Shown in pieces: positions 33,319 through 44,616 of a stretch of DNA of 64,000 nt; the stretch's first letter is position 1, and each line of letters begins with the position of its first letter. This stretch comes from Trichopria drosophilae. Taxonomy: Eukaryota > Arthropoda > Insecta > Hymenoptera > Diapriidae. The DNA lies in contig CM059584.1 in assembly GCA_030407085.1 (NCBI GenBank), positions 89,082,001-89,146,000 on the forward strand. Reading direction: 5' to 3'. The notes under the pieces were generated by a model that saw nothing but the letters and a program-made list of their open reading frames with translations, had not been told where the DNA came from and ran no database searches. A program made the position numbers and the translations under genes.

Positions 33319-34619
33319 TTAACCCTTTAAGGACCAAATGTACAAAAAATTGACACGAAGTTTGTCAGTATTTTTTAGTATTTAAATTCAATGAAAAAAA
33401 TGGTGGTATATACGTTTCCAATTGCTCGAACCCCGCTGTTTCGAATGGTGGATGGTAAAATACTGTCAATTTTAAAATGAACGAATTACAGACCATTTTT
33501 TAACAAAAATCATGAGATTTTAAAAGTTTTTTTTCATTTATCGTTTTTTTTTATCACTTATAGCATTACTATGCCTGAGTTCGGTATAAATAACGTGACA
33601 AAAATATCTAAGCTTCAAAATGGTGATATATTTTTTTATAACATTCGAAATGACGGTCCCGAAAATGGCGTCCTAAATGAAATTTTCTTGAAAAATTTGA
33701 GAACCCTCTGACACAAAAATTATGAACTTTATACAAAAAATAATAAGAGTAAACAGTTGTTAGAATTCATCGACGAATACACTGGAATTTTGTCAGATTT
33801 TTTTTATGATATTTTGAAAAAATTTTTAATTGTTTTTTTCCAAAAATTCTGAAAAAATTCGAGTACATTTTTGATGAATTCTAAGCATTTTTTGTTCTTT
33901 GCATTTTTGTCCTAAAGTCGATAGTTTTCGAAGAAATAAATCTCGAATGTTGCGTATTTATATATATTTTATATTTTTTCCATCGGAAATTATCAACTTT
34001 TCGAAAAAATTGCAAAGAACAAAAAATGCTTAGAATTCATCAAAGAGTATACTAGAATTTTTTCAGAGTTTTTGGTAAACTTTTAAAAAATTTCAAAAAA
34101 AAAAATTAAAAATTTTTTCAAAATATCATAAAAAAAAACTGACAAAATTCCAGTGTATTTGTCGATGAATTCTAACAACTTATTACTCTTATCATTTTTT
34201 GTTATAAAGTTCATAATTTTTGTGTCAGAGCGTTCTCAAATTTTTCAAGAAAATTTCATTTAGGACGCCATTTTCGGGACCGCCATTTCGAATTTTATAA
34301 AAACATATATCACCATTTTGAAGCTTAGATATTTTTGTCACGTTATTTATACCGAACTGAGGCATAGTAATGCTATAAGTGATTTTAAAAAAACGATAAA
34401 TGAAAAAAAAACTTTTAAAATCTCATGATTTTTGTTAAAAAATGGTCTGTAATTCGTTCATTTTAAAATTGACAGTATTTTACCATACACCATTCGAAAG
34501 AGCGGGGTTCGAGCAATTGGAAACGTATGTACCACAATTTTTTTTATTGAATTTAAATACTAAAAAATACTGACAAACTTCGTGTCAAATTTTTGTACAT
34601 TTGGTCCTTAAAGGGTTAA
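33319..34619. mobile_element. Almost perfectly palindromic piggyBac-type MITE
   Basis: TTAA (33319-33322 and 34616-34619) flanks 33323-34615. The ends are CCCTTTAAGGACCAAATGTA and its inverse. Inversion continues to the centre near 33969: pairs such as CAGTATTTTTTAGTATTTAA, GTCACGTTATTTATACCGAA and GATGAATTCTAAGCATTTTT recur in reverse, so nearly the whole 1293 bp folds back on itself. No ORF. Mobilisation would need a piggyBac-type transposase from elsewhere. Confidence 0.9.
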
Positions 34620-35064
34620 GGTGGTTAAAATGATGTCGGTTATAAAAGTAAATTTTTTTCTATACAATACACTTTTTTTCAAATTTAGCGCCATATTGGA
34701 ATTTCTTATGACTGAAACTCAATTTTGACCTCGGAATCTTGAAGAACGACCACGGAAACAGTACGATATGTATCTTTCAATTTTTTTTAAATTCGATTTT
34801 GGTACGAAATTCTCCATTAAAATTAAAGCAAGAAAAAGTGTGCTTTGGGCATTAATGGATTAAGGTGTAGCGGTTCAGCATAGGCCGACCGCGACATATG
34901 AATACGTCGCTACAATATAAAGGTAGCGGCCAGACGCGCAAGTTAGCGGGTTGCGCAAATAAAAGTGCAGGGGAGTCAACCTGCTAGTGCAGCACACAGT
35001 AGCGGCTCAAGTAGCTCTTGACATGTTTATCTCCTGGCAGTTGATGCCGGATATTCAGTCACCT
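34620..35064. other. Spacer without recognisable genes
   Basis: AT-rich at left and GC-richer after 34880 (AGCGGCTCAAGTAGC). Nothing assignable. Confidence 0.35.
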
Positions 35065-36000
35065 CGTATTTGGTGACCAAGCCTTACCCGCCTGAAGACT
35101 CAAAGGCTCGGGCCCCATGGCGCGGAGCCGGGATACGCCCGGACCAACGCGAGACCTCTTCTTCCGGTAGTCTCTACCAATTTATCTCAAAGCGGCAAGA
35201 CTTCTTGAGCTCCTCAGTGAGGAGAGGACCTTTCTAATCCCTACGACACTCTGCAGGGTCGCACCCGAGTTGCATTGTAACTCACACATCGGAGCAAGCT
35301 AGACCTTTCAGACCCGGGGACAGTCCGTACAGCCCTAACAGAGCTCCTAGCCCAGCTTGCAGGCTTTTGAAACCACTACCCGCGCGAGTTCAACACCAAT
35401 GGCTGAAAGGGACCCCCGAAGGGTCTCCTGCTTGGAACAGCCCCCGCGAGTACCATTTAATATGAATTGGCGAGACATTGCGAGGACTGGCCATAATTCA
35501 AATACCAGCCCTCTACCAGTTGAATACTTACCTACACGGGATTGGTCGCCCAGCTCGGTGGAATGCGGGAGCTCCCGAAGGGCCGAACCGCTTGCGCGGG
35601 GTAACTCAACGGGCACAGTCAAAGTCACTTGTTTCGGGTCCCTCGGGGCTGACCATGTGCCGGTAGCCTGCCGTCCAGTCCGGTGCGTAGCCCACACTTT
35701 CCGACCGACTCCCTGAGGTTGTCTAGGGCAATTCGGGAGGCGACACTCGCTCCCTTAGTGGTGGGGGGTACCCACCTGGCCAGGATCCACCCCTTCTCCT
35801 TCCCTTAGGTACGATGCAGCCTCGGTTCCCCGACCCGGGATCCTCGGCCGCCCACTCACCCGACCCCGCTTGGCGGGGGTATCCAGCAGACTCCCTGAGG
35901 TTGTCTAGGGTGACTCGGGAGGCGACACTCACTCCCTTGGAGGTGGGTTAAGCCGGGGGGCGCAGGTTCTCTCCCTCCTCCTTGCCTGAGGCAGTCTCGA
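35065..36000 (+). repeat. GC-rich LINE-leader-like repeat, copy C, with internal duplication
   Basis: 35065-35440 matches copies A and B. The continuation to 36000 is GC-rich and holds a direct duplication: GACTCCCTGAGGTTGTCTAG at 35708 and again at 35889, each followed by CGGGAGGCGACACTC, with a spacing of 181 bp. Open frames here are short and lack motifs. Confidence 0.55.
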
Positions 36001-36239
36001 GCTATCCCAGGAACAACCATCTTCGCACGAGAGGAGCAGGCTCCACACTTCTAATATCCATAGAAGGGGCCCGCGTGCAGATCTTCCAGCGCTAAATAAC
36101 TCGTCCGTTTCTCGCTAGATCGATCAGATCGCGATTCAAACCTCTTGCGAGCTACACGGGTTTGCGGGCGTAGTATATATTCTAGTCGTCGATCAAGACT
36201 GCATAAAATCGTGAATGTTGATGAGTCACATTAAATTCG

Positions 36240-36838
36240 AGCCTATCAAATAGCTGATCATACCTTGACTACAGCTATCTGCAGCTGATTTGCTCTCAAA
36301 ACTTCTTGACTTTAATGGACAAATACCTCAATTCGCGTCGATACCAGTATATTGCTGGACAGATGCCACAAATATGCTCCACTGGCTATAGCAATCATGC
36401 ACGTAGTCGAAGATATTCGTGGTAAATCGAATGTCCGAGGTCCAGACATTATTCCCGGAGGTTACACGGGGTTACTTTCCGGGAGCGGAAAATCCGGCTG
36501 ACCTCGCGTGCCGTAGTTGCTCGGCGTCCGAACTATTCACGTCCAACTTATATGTCAAAACTTGGAGCCGGTTGATACGTGTAATAGCCTTCGCATCGCA
36601 CCTGCGGCATCGTAAATTGCATACTGATCTTCGGAGTACTCTTACACCTTCTCAGCTACACCGGGCTACTGACGTAATATTAAATTAGCTACAATCTCTT
36701 TTATTTGCTAGCGAATTGAATGATCTTCGATCCGGCACTCTTGTAGCTCCTAAAAGTGTTTTGTTGTCGCTGCACTTTTCTAAACGTTGAAGGACTCATT
36801 TGAGTTGGAGGTCGTTTAGATAAGATAGATCTTTCGCC
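36240..36838 (+). pseudogene. BEL/Pao pol remnant, RNase H region (5' part)
   Basis: Translations in several frames give LQAADLLSKLLDFNGQIP, VYCWTDATNMLHWL (WTDS-type motif), FVVNRMSEVQTLFPEV, ENPADLACRS and VAPKSVLLSL. A short GGRLDKIDLSP piece near 36815 matches the conserved BEL/Pao GGRL motif just before the integrase. Stops and shifts throughout. The copy continues at about 37646 beyond an inserted LINE. Confidence 0.75.
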
Positions 36839-37645
36839 AAAGAGCGGGGGTAATCGCAAGCATCCCTCCGATTGAACTATTGGCGAAAGCGCGGCAGCTA
36901 GTATCCGAGGGCGTCCCGCGCTGCGAGGCGAGAGAGGAATTGCTGCGCATGTGGCAAGAGAAATGGGTGGACGGTAAATACGGCCGATGGACGTATAATC
37001 TTATCCCGAACGTGAAGGCCTGGATAGAGAGAGGTCATGGAGAAGTGGATTACTTCCTGACGCAGGCTCTCTCCGGCCACGGGTGCTTTAGGAAGTACCT
37101 CTTCGACAAGAAAAGAACGACCAGCAACGAATGTTTCTACTGCGCGCGAGTGGACGACGTGGAAAATGGCAGGCAGAACGGGAATCCTTTAGAGAAGAAA
37201 CAAGACTAGATCTGACAGCGACGAACATGGTGGATTGCCTTCTGAGCTCGAAAGAAGGATGGACATCCACGTACCGGGTAATTCGAAGGATCATAGAAAC
37301 CAAGGAGAAAGAGATAAGACAGTTAATTCGGCGAGAATCCGAACAAGCAGAGGACACCGAGGGAAGAATAGACTGAAGAGGAAGGAGACGGACAAGAATG
37401 GTCCAAGAAAGAAGAAAGAGGAAAATGCGAAGGAGCCAAAGCATGCTTGCCCGAACCCCTAATCCGGGAAGAGGATGGGGGATGTAGGACACTAAATAAA
37501 AGCGCATGGAGGCTAAACAGGCGGGCCCTCCGACGTAATGCCAAGAGGCGGTTTCCGGAGTGGTCCATAACGCTTGGTGTCATAGCGTCACTATACCGAC
37601 CGAAGCAGGCATACACGCAAAAAAAAAAAAAAAGAAAAATCTTTT
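36839..37645 (+). mobile_element. R1-like LINE 3' end inserted into the BEL/Pao remnant
   Basis: Encodes the C-terminal tail of an R1-clade ORF2: LLRMWQEKWVDGKYGRWTYN, LIPNVKAWIERGHGEVDYFL, TQALSGHGCFRKYL and CFYCARVDDVEN. After a frameshift near 37170 it continues as TATNMVDCLLSSKEGW and IIETKEKEIRQLIRRE. It is followed by a short 3' UTR and an A-rich tail (37620-37640). 5' truncation and a poly(A) end are typical of target-primed insertion. Confidence 0.8.
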
Positions 37646-38680
37646 CCCAATAATGAGGTACCTGGTTGTTCTCCGCGCACATCCGATTGTGCGAAAGTTT
37701 GTTATCAATACCCACAATCGCTGCCTCCATGGAGGTATGCGACTCACTCTGAAGACATTGCGGCAAACTACTTGAATAACCCAAGCAAAAAAAAATTATT
37801 TGTTCGGTTATTTCTAAGTGTTTAACATACGTGCGTCTGCGAGCAAGATTAGGCTCTAGGCAAATGGGAAAGCGTTACGCGCTCACAGCATCCGTTTTTC
37901 TGTTGTGTCGTCGACTATGCTGATTCGGTACAGGTTCGGATCGGTAGTGGTCGTGGCCGCAGGCGGCAATCCGCGTACATCACGGAGTTTGTATGTTTTC
38001 CGGTCAAGGCCACTCATTTAGAACTAGTATCCGACTATTCAGCAGCCGCACTTATCGCTGCATTGAAGCGATTAGTTTCGCCACGTGGAATATAATACCC
38101 AGCTGCATCCGAAGTGACCAGGGCACGACCTTCGTCGGAGCGGACAATGAGTTTTCCCAAGCATTTAATGACGCCATCCAGGATCAGGAGTGTGGAGACC
38201 TTCTTACGAAAGACAGAACCAGATGGAACACTTATATGCAAATTACAAATTGCACAACTCTTACTCTATACCCGTGACATTTTTTAACATCTATCAATCG
38301 CGCAATAGATGTAAGGACATTTTTTAACATCTATCAATCGCGCAATAGATGTAAGAACATTTTTGGCATCTGTGGTCGGCGGATTACCTGCTCTCTTTGC
38401 AGCAATGTTCTAAATGGCATTTTACGAAAGAATCTATTGCTGTAGGGAAATTAGTTTCAGTTAAACGTTTGAATTTACCGCCTACCAAATAGGCACTAGT
38501 TCGCATCACTCAATGTTATCCAGGCAGCGACGGTCTTACGAGCGTTTTAATTTTAACGGACGGCATTATCTGAGCTCAAGCGGCCGATCACACAGATCGC
38601 TCTGGTATCGACTTGTGACGTGATTTAGAGAACACTTAGGTTATGTCTTGCGAGTCCTGCGTGGCTCGCGGGGGGCAGAA
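37646..38680 (+). pseudogene. BEL/Pao integrase remnant (3' part)
   Basis: AHPIVRKFVINTHNRCLHGG, then LTLKTLRQTTW, is the zinc-binding N-terminus. Near 37990-38140, TKATHLELVSDYSAAALIAAL-type residues and CIRSDQGTTFVGADNE carry the core. Near 38450, KLVSVKRLNLPPTK and CYPGSDGLTSV match the DUF5641-like BEL/Pao C-terminal domain. The frame then reaches GGQNVRAC at about 38670, where the 3' LTR would begin. Stops and a local tandem duplication disrupt it. Confidence 0.75.
38278..38360. repeat. Perfect tandem duplication of 41-42 bp
   Basis: ATTTTTTAACATCTATCAAT with CGCGCAATAGATGTAAG.AC occurs twice head to tail inside the BEL/Pao remnant. Each unit contains an inverted pair, ACATCTAT and ATAGATGT. 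Confidence 0.85.
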
Positions 38681-39443
38681 TGTTCGAGCATGCCGCAGGT
38701 ATTTAGAACACGATATATAAATTCCTTGCGTTGCGTTATTGAGTCATTTAACGTCAATAATATCAAAACTGACGTCGATGTCTCGGAATTCCACAAAAAT
38801 GAAATATTTGAAGCGTATGGGTACGAAAAATATTGTGGTAGAATGTTTTTGTGAAATTTTCAAAATGGCGGCCGTGACGTCGTATTTATTAAATTTCTTA
38901 AAATTATGATATCTAGTTTTCTAATTTTCACATTTTAATGTTACTAGGCACATTTTGTTCATAAAAGTTAGTACTTTCATACAGAAAGTAAAATAATTTT
39001 TTTTTTTTTAATTTTTCAAAAAATTGACATAAAATATTTCTTAATCTTAATTTGAAAACTATTTCCGGTGTTTTTCTTTCAAATGATATGTTATCTGGTA
39101 GGAAATTTTCTCACCTTCAATTAAAAAAAAAAATTGATGTAGCCTCTTTCCGTTCCGATTTTTTTAAACAGCACACCTTGCGACGTTCATCGGTGAGCGT
39201 CACGTCGTGTTGTTCGCCGCGCCGCAGTGCCTCCGCTGCATGTAATTCGAACTCTGGATGGTAGACTGCCACCGGTGAAATCTTTTTCGAAAGTAAAAAC
39301 CATTTACCATTATATAAAGGCAAAGCAATAAAAACTAAAAATTACTGCGATGATATCAACGCTCTCCCTCCCATTGATGTTGTCGCCTTGAAATTTCCTC
39401 TTTCTCTATACTTCCGCATTATAAATAAATAAAAATATACGCT
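38681..39443. other. Spacer without recognisable genes
   Basis: Includes a CAAAATGGCGGCCGTGACG motif at 38861-38879 (YY1-like), an A/T-rich block and a GC patch near 39180-39240. No supported gene. Confidence 0.35.
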
Positions 39444-40320
39444 GTGATATTTAAATTATGGTTAACGAAAGACACTTCGATGTTAGTTCAGAATGAGAAC
39501 CACGAAATTGAATCATGCCCTTTAGATATTTCTGACGATAGTATAATAATAAATAAAGAAATAAAAGTCGAAATAGTCGGTGAAGAACTTAAAAAATATG
39601 AAGAGGGCAATAAAGGGATGCTTTAAATAACTTAAACAAAATTATCGAACTATTAGGAGTACGTCAGATTCTAAGCTGGGAGGGTCGTAGGATAGAAGCT
39701 GCCAAACATCGAAAGTTTGCAGAGATAAAAAGTGCTCGATATCGCGAATTACAAAAAGTATTCCAAACTGAGCCATTCTATATCTCCGGCATGATGGAAA
39801 TTGTTTTTGAAATAAACGATAAGTTATCAGAGACTGCCAAAAATTATAAAAAAATTAAATACTTAACAATGGCACCAAAATCATGGGTAGCTCGTCGCAT
39901 AGAATCAGAATTTAATGTTTCTTACAGCCTTGCTGCTTTAAAAGCAGAATAGTTCCACAAAGTTCGGCATTAGTACATTGCCTAGCATAAAGCGTGGAAA
40001 ATCTCTTCGTGACTTTTATTATAATACTGCTTTCAGTCGAATATTGCCCGGTAAGAAAGATTGCGTGTCGGTTAAAAGTGACGGCTCCAAAATTCAAGTT
40101 CAGAAGCGATTACTCCTCAATAAAATTTGAAAGCATTATACGCCTAATTTAAGATTCGATACATTGATACGAACATTGGATTTTCAAAATTGTCTGAATT
40201 GAAACCAAACGAATGTATTCTAGCTGGTAGTAGTGGTACTCACTTAGTATGTGTATGTAAGATACATAAAAATTTCACATTAATGATGACCGGTGTACCT
40301 TTAAACATTTAGTACTTCGA
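39444..40320 (+). pseudogene. Transposase-like family copy 1, N-terminal part
   Basis: With two small frameshifts the reading is MVNERHFDV, then NENHEIESCPLDISD, ELKKYEEGNKG, LNNLNKIIELLGVRQIL, YLTMAPKSWVARRIESEF and finally NECILAGSSGTHLVCVCKIH. The SWS-like/EFNVS helix and the AGSSGTHxVCVCxIHxN motif recur in copy 2 (minus strand, below), so both are one repeat family. I believe this family is common in insect and cnidarian repeats and is probably a transposase, but I cannot name the superfamily. It ends before any catalytic domain. Confidence 0.6.
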
Positions 40321-40571
40321 TTATTGCAGCGGCATCATAATTTACGTCATTAATAGTAATGTGTAATACAAGACAGTAAGATTCTACAACGACTACGGGT
40401 TATTGCACTGGATTTTAAAGTTAGATTATCTAAATTCAAAATGAGGTCTCTAAAATGGCGGATGACTTTTTAAAAGTTTTACAAGATGCTCCTAAGGGGG
40501 TTATCGAGTCTCTTATTCGGAATCTATCATCAGATGTGAAAAATTGTAATGGCTGCGAAAAATAATGGAGA

Positions 40572-40725
40572 ACCCAGCCAACAAAGGCAAGATGTGATGA
40601 AGTATCCTGCCAACAAAGGCAAGGTGTGATGAGATACCCAGCCAACAAAAGCAAGATGTGATGAAGTATCCGGCCAGCAAAGGCAGGATGAGCAGTTTCA
40701 TGAGCAATTCAACCAACAAAGGAAA
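40572..40725 (+). repeat. Tandem repeat of about 41 bp (CCAACAAAGGCAAGATGTGA)
   Basis: Four to five units (CCAGCCAACAAAGGCAAGA, TGTGATGAAGTATCC) with point differences lie between the two inverted transposase-like copies. Confidence 0.85.
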
Positions 40726-40829
40726 GATGCCAAGTGCTTAATACTGTTTAAGAATAATATCTTCTTTTGTAGCAGAATATCTTTTCACATGCAGCACATT
40801 CCCACTTGTAGGCACAAACGCATGACTTT

Positions 40830-42240
40830 TCTGAATGTCGGACACAGCAGGCGGATCAGGGAATTTTTTTCAGGATCTTCAATATTCTCTGATGATCTTC
40901 TTTGGTGTAATGGAAGAATTGAATATTCTTAAATTTTGATTTGGCCCACGTGAATAGGGAAAGCGAATTTAATATAGCATTGTTCGATTCTGCCTATAAA
41001 CTTTTGGACAACATTTTTTTATTTCTGGTTTTACCCTCTGTTGCATTAAATACACTGCTGCTGCATCATGACTTGTGCTATCTGAAAGTAAGATGATATT
41101 GTGATGTTTTAATTGTTTTTTTGTAGCGGTAGTAAAATACAACTGTGAATACTGTGCATTGGTCGTTGTTGTAATGGAAAGCCTGTGCGGCATTTTGCAT
41201 AACGTACGCATAATTTTCTGCAAAATCGCATTGAAGTAATACTTCATCGACGCGTAAATGTTCTTTCTTCTCAGATATAAATTCCGATTGTGATTTCAAA
41301 ATAAAATTATGAGGAATAAGCATTTCAAAGCTATCGCATAATTCGTCAATAAAGCCATCTGAAGAAAGACATTCTTGCTTCAGAGTACATCGATCGGTAG
41401 AATCCCAAGTGCTGAATATTACTTACTGCATGTTTTTTCTTCCAATAAACCCAAAATGAAATCTGAAAACTTTCTTATACCAGGACAATTCTCGCATTAA
41501 AGAAAAGAACAAGTAGATTTTAAATGGTTACAGAAAATAAGTTTGATACAAGCTTTGTAGTCATTTAACTGAATTTTAGAGTTTTTCGTTAGCATTTTTA
41601 AGTTAATAGCATCAAGCATTGTTTTAACGTTCTGATGGATTGCACATACGCAAACGCTATGTGTTTCAGAAGTTCCAGCAATTGTACACCATTTTGGTCG
41701 CAGCTCGGCAAATTATGATGAACCAATCAGAAGTTTTGAATACTTTTCCTTAAACATTGAATGCAAGATTTAGATATCATGAAGCTTTTCTTTTATTACT
41801 TTACATCCGTCAATTTTCACAATAACAGTTTTATTCGACATGACGGGGCTGTTTTCTTCACTTTCATGATATTCAATTACTGCCGAGAGTGTATTTTCGT
41901 CCGAATTCTTTCCTTTCTTGAAATTTGGTATTGCTAATACGCCACCAGACTTTTTCAGGGCCTTAGATTGTGTTGCCATTCTATAAGAATACTGAAATTC
42001 TTCTACGATTTTACGACTAGTCCAATAGTCGGAGCATACAGTGAGAATACTTTGTCGCACAGGATCAGAATCAGGTAGCATTTTGAACTTCTCTTTCAAG
42101 CCGTCAAGAATATCTTCTAATTGCTCTCCTCTAGTTTTGCACAACTTTTTACTAAGTGTTTCACTGAAACGTTCATCTAGGTCCATCGAATGTTCAGTAA
42201 TATTACTTTCAAACGAATGTTCTTTACTTCTTTCGGTGTA
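40830..42240 (-). pseudogene. Transposase-like family copy 2 (inverted relative to copy 1)
   Basis: Read leftward: MDLDERFSETLSKKLCKTRG ... ILTVCSDYWTSRKIVEEFQ ... GGVLAIPNFKKGKNSDENT ... NKTVIVKIDGCKVIKEKL (42186-41770). Then, in broken frames, IAGTSETHSVCVCAIHQNV (about 41690-41640). 41323-41078 follows with EHLRVDEVLLQCDFAENYAY and QAFHYNNDQCTVFT, and then LSDSTSHDAAAVYLMQQ (41110-41030). The DFAENY and SDSTSHDA segments are candidate catalytic Asp regions. Domain order matches copy 1 and extends further. Multiple frameshifts. Confidence 0.6.
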
Positions 42241-42664
42241 AAATAATTTCCTTCAGGTGTTGCAAATTTTTGATTGTGGATGAACATTTGGAAACCTTTC
42301 TAACATAGATGTTGAAATCGTCCTCAAATATGTACCAACATGACCAGGTGTGCCCATCGGGTTAGCACATCTCTGAGATTGGAACTTCATTTCATCATGC
42401 AATCCATCTGTTGCATTTGCCATTTCAATTCCTGAACCTTTTTCTTACGAGATAAAATTATTAATTGAAACGTGTTACAAGTTGTTGATAGAACATAAAA
42501 AATGTAGCCTTGTGCACCGTCAGCTTAGCGAATTTACATTTTTCGATTATAAGTTGAATGAATCGACAAAAATGAAACCTTATTACAGTATTAGAGACAA
42601 AAAAATACAACAAATTTAACAATTGTTCTGAGAAGCACTTGATGATTGATCACCGTAATCCTAG
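42241..42664. other. Spacer next to the transposase remnant
   Basis: Probably the untranslated left part of copy 2 plus flanking DNA; no supported frame. Confidence 0.3.
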
Positions 42665-42875
42665 AGGAACTCGATGAAGATCGTATTTTATTGCAGTATG
42701 ATGCGTTCAATGGAATGCTGAGACATATTTCCCCGACCTCATCGTCGCAAGCGCACTTCGATCGATCAACGACACGAAGTTTCGATGAAAATCCAATTCC
42801 AGAAGAAGGGCCCGCTGCCCATTCTACTGCATGCAGGAGAAACGCTTCATTTCGTGCTTCACTTCAGAAAACCGA
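42665..42875 (+). CDS. Exon-like open segment (211 bp)
   Basis: An open frame encodes EELDEDRILLQYDAFNGMLR, ISPTSSSQAHFDRSTTRSFD and ENPIPEEGPAAHS, ending SFRASLQKTE at a consensus donor GTAAGT (42876). An acceptor-like CCTAG ends at 42664, although its polypyrimidine tract is weak. The GC content and mixed amino-acid use are unlike the surrounding AT-rich DNA. No TE motif. It could be a host exon on the plus strand; the protein was not recognised. Confidence 0.35.
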
Positions 42876-43379
42876 GTAAGTGGAAAATCTACCGCTGCCC
42901 TCCAACCTAGTCGTGCCTCTCTATTATACATCATTTAGGTTCGACCCAGGCATTATTAATAAATCTAATCTGATTTATCCATAAGAGTGGGATTACGAAC
43001 GGATTACTCAACTCTACTCACATCACACCGTATCAGTTGGCACGGTGCCTTTGCAGGCGTGCATAGCAAGCCTCTTCGCGCCACCCGATGTCTCTATCTC
43101 TTTTCTTAGGCTTTGTTACATCAAAAATCAATTATTAATACGCGTACTTGTCGAGGAACATTTGTAAGATCTTTCTTCCTTAAAATATCTGCCCCTTATA
43201 TATGCTTAGGTCTTTACAAAGCCGTAGTAAAGAATTCCACTTTCCATGATAAATGCAAATAACCCTATCACTCAAAATGCACTACTCTGAAATAAGTTCG
43301 ATATGGGCAGAGTAATGCAATCATCACTGTTTGTACTGTTATGTCGGGCATTCTCAACCTTGTCAATATCATCACAGGT
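42876..43379. other. Spacer without recognisable genes
   Basis: Follows the exon-like segment; nothing assignable seen. Confidence 0.35.
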
Positions 43380-44616
43380 GACATAGCAGCCCGGTTCAGC
43401 AATTGCGCAGCAAACTCAATCTAATATAAATTCTGACTCAGTATTAGCTGCAATTGCCAAATTAAACGCTGATTTTCTCAAACGATCAGTTAAGCAAGAC
43501 AGCGATATTTATAATCTATCAAGCCAATTCGCCAAGCTGTCAGCGGATTTTCATGAAGGACTATAAGACATCAAAGATATTAAATAGATATTAATCATAT
43601 TACCCTTCAAGAGCGTTGTATCATATTAGAAGCGGAAAATCGAGACCTGAGAAGAGAAATTTTGAAGTAGCTCAGGATCGAAATATTCTTTTGATTTCCG
43701 GCCTGCAAAAGCTCATCGGAGATGTAATTTCTCTCGCATCGTTTGTTCAGCTCTATCTATCGTCCGGCAGGACAAACAGTTCAAACCCGAAGACTAAAAG
43801 CGAGTCATTCGTCAAATCGACTATTACAGATACTTTTCTGGCAAATCTTAAACGTAAATGGAGAACTCTTTCTACAGAAGTATTTCCAAATCGTCAAAAG
43901 CCTCTTGTACATCTAAACGAATGGCTACCATACGAATTTTTCACCACACTTAAGGACTGAAAAGTCAGAGCTAAAGAACTGCGAATAAAATATGTATGAT
44001 ATAGAAACGGGTCCAATTTCGCTCGGCTCGATGATCTTCAAATTATCTTCGCCTATGTCACTTACTCATAATGTGCAATTACTTAAAGCCAAAGGTCGTA
44101 TAGCTAAACTCATACTTTTATTCACACCCATATCACGCCATCTGCATTTCAGAATCATCGTTAACTTCTCACAATCCGATAATATGGTCTGTCTGAACTC
44201 GTACATGATCTACCGCGCGGATAGGCCTCGTAGGACAGATGGAGGAGTTTCAGTCTACGCACACAACACTACAACAGCACCATTCTATCCTAATTAAACT
44301 CTTCTCATTACCATTCTAGGAACACAACGGAATATATACTCATCGAACTCTCCTTTCGTATTTCATCGCCCATTCTCATAATCTCAAACCTATCGACCAC
44401 CAAATACACAACTGTTTAAGAGCGTTGAGGCTGACCTGGTCAAAACAATCCATCGATACTCGAACATAGTGCTCAGAGGTGACTTAATTATAGATCTTGA
44501 TAAGACTAACTATTCATCTAGTTACCTACATACATTTGCTATTACATATAATCTATCGATAATCCCATATTCTTCAAATCACGTCACGGGTACTTCATTT
44601 TCCTCAAACGCCTAAT
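43380..44616 (+). pseudogene. LINE remnant: ORF1 coiled coil and APE endonuclease start
   Basis: ORF1-like coiled coil near 43430-43660 (VLAAIAKLNADFLKRSVKQ, CIILEAENRDLRREIL), then an RNA-binding-like segment (43790-44020: LVHLNEWLPYEFFTTLK, KELRIKYVWYRNG). Endonuclease pieces follow at 44190-44600: LNSYMIYRADRPRRTDGGVS, YRPPNTQLF and a GDxxIDLDKTNYSSSYL motif. Stops and shifts throughout. Its likely 3' end is at 45640-46066, with a foreign insertion between. Confidence 0.65.
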
